DNA of 35,123 nt from assembly GCA_947625465.1 (NCBI GenBank), contig CANQOK010000027.1:1-35123 (forward strand), written 5' to 3'. How positions within the stretch are numbered: position 1 is the first letter of the stretch; every line of letters begins with the position of its first letter. This document shows positions 34,786 through 35,123 of this stretch, piece by piece. A program made the translations under genes and the position numbers. The notes beneath the pieces were generated by a model that was given only the letters and a program-made list of their open reading frames with translations, was not told where the DNA came from and made no database searches. The DNA is from an uncultured Lachnospiraceae bacterium. Its GTDB lineage: Bacteria; Bacillota; Clostridia; Lachnospirales; Lachnospiraceae.

Positions 34786-35123
34786 ATGGCAAAGACGATT
34801 TTTGAAGAAATGGGCGGCACTTATGTACGGCAGGGAGATTATAATCTCCCTTGCCTGTCCTTACCCACCGAAAAAGGAAGCAAGCCTGTTGGCGTATGGG
34901 GACAGCGACATTTGCGCTATCTTAAACAGCACCGCAAAGTGCTTTACACCAACCTGCTCACAAGCGGTAAGCTGAACAGTTATCTTGCGGATATTAACGA
35001 GCAGGCGGAAGATTTGTTCTTTCGGCTGGTAGAGCAAATGGCGGAGCGTGAGGGCGTGACCGAACAGCTAAAGGCGGAAAATCAGATAGAGTGGGTTGGC
35101 AGGATGAATAACATCCGCAGTAG
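34786..35123 (+). CDS. tnpV: TnpV-like transposon protein, cut by the window end
   Basis: The frame runs from the ATG at 34786 to the last base, giving 112 codons and two bases. It contains FEEMGGTYVRQGDY, VGVWGQRHLRYLKQHRKVLYTNLLTSGKLNSYLADI and NQIEWVGRMNNIRS, which match TnpV proteins of Tn4451-type mobilizable transposons (about 120-125 residues). About ten residues are probably missing. Its function is not established. It follows the relaxase by 9 bp. Finding TnpV and a MobV relaxase (a TnpZ-like role) together with a tyrosine integrase shows mixing of Tn4451-type modules with another integration system. Confidence 0.8.
   Translation, partial: MAKTIFEEMGGTYVRQGDYNLPCLSLPTEKGSKPVGVWGQRHLRYLKQHRKVLYTNLLTSGKLNSYLADINEQAEDLFFRLVEQMAEREGVTEQLKAENQIEWVGRMNNIRS

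Larger units (their letters stand above)
26465..35123. mobile_element. Integrated mobilizable element(s), left end within cotJC, right end outside the window
   Basis: All genes from 26482 rightward are of mobile type: large serine recombinase, two XRE regulators, xis and tyrosine integrase, MobC-like, RepA-like ATPase, oriT-like repeats, MobV relaxase and TnpV. Two unrelated recombinases imply either two elements (one nested in the other) or a mosaic. The only boundary seen directly is the cotJC break at about 26465. The tyrosine-integrase unit probably begins between 29450 and 29660, where hairpins and short direct repeats cluster, but no matching end can be seen. Confidence 0.75.

Overview
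The window looks like a chromosomal segment of a spore-forming anaerobic Firmicute, most likely a gut Lachnospiraceae. The reasons are pyruvate formate-lyase with its activase, a type III glutamine synthetase, a class B sortase, a piece of the spore-coat gene cotJC, Clostridia-type promoters and strong AGGAGG ribosome sites, and a mobilizable element of Clostridia type. No rRNA, tRNA or CRISPR array was seen.

Positions 67-7958 are housekeeping genes, all on the minus strand. First is a pyruvate formate-lyase operon read from a consensus promoter at 3541-3569. It contains a 685-residue catalytic subunit with no glycyl-radical domain, a 55-residue CxxC protein, a separate 80-residue glycyl-radical domain, and the activase. 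The enzyme is therefore split into two genes, and an unusual repeat/hairpin block lies between them. Next is glnN, with a leader that looks like a terminator/antiterminator switch of the ANTAR type. Then come an orphan class B sortase and a class II fructose-bisphosphate aldolase.

Positions 7981-26118 look like one very large minus-strand transcription unit. Five tandem single-chain ABC exporters of MacB topology come first (N-terminal ATPase, TM1, large outside domain, C-terminal FtsX permease). They are followed by a MoxR AAA ATPase, a DUF58 protein and a membrane-anchored transglutaminase. Three of the exporters are close paralogs, and two of these are nearly identical. No two-component system, MacA-type adaptor or peptide precursor is seen. 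This is the best candidate for an undescribed system: an envelope or peptide-handling machine with several potentially interchangeable transporters.

From 26219 to the end is mobile DNA. The C-terminal third of cotJC is cut off at about 26465 by an element whose large serine recombinase gene ends 17 bp from the junction. The other end of the element and the 5' part of cotJC are not in the window. To the right are a small ORF, AT-rich non-coding DNA, an XRE regulator, a second XRE regulator divergent from an xis-int pair (tyrosine recombinase), then MobC-like, small ORF, RepA-like ATPase, an inverted-repeat-rich oriT-like region, a MobV relaxase and a TnpV gene cut by the window end. This reads as a tyrosine-integrase mobilizable unit, possibly nested inside the serine-recombinase element.
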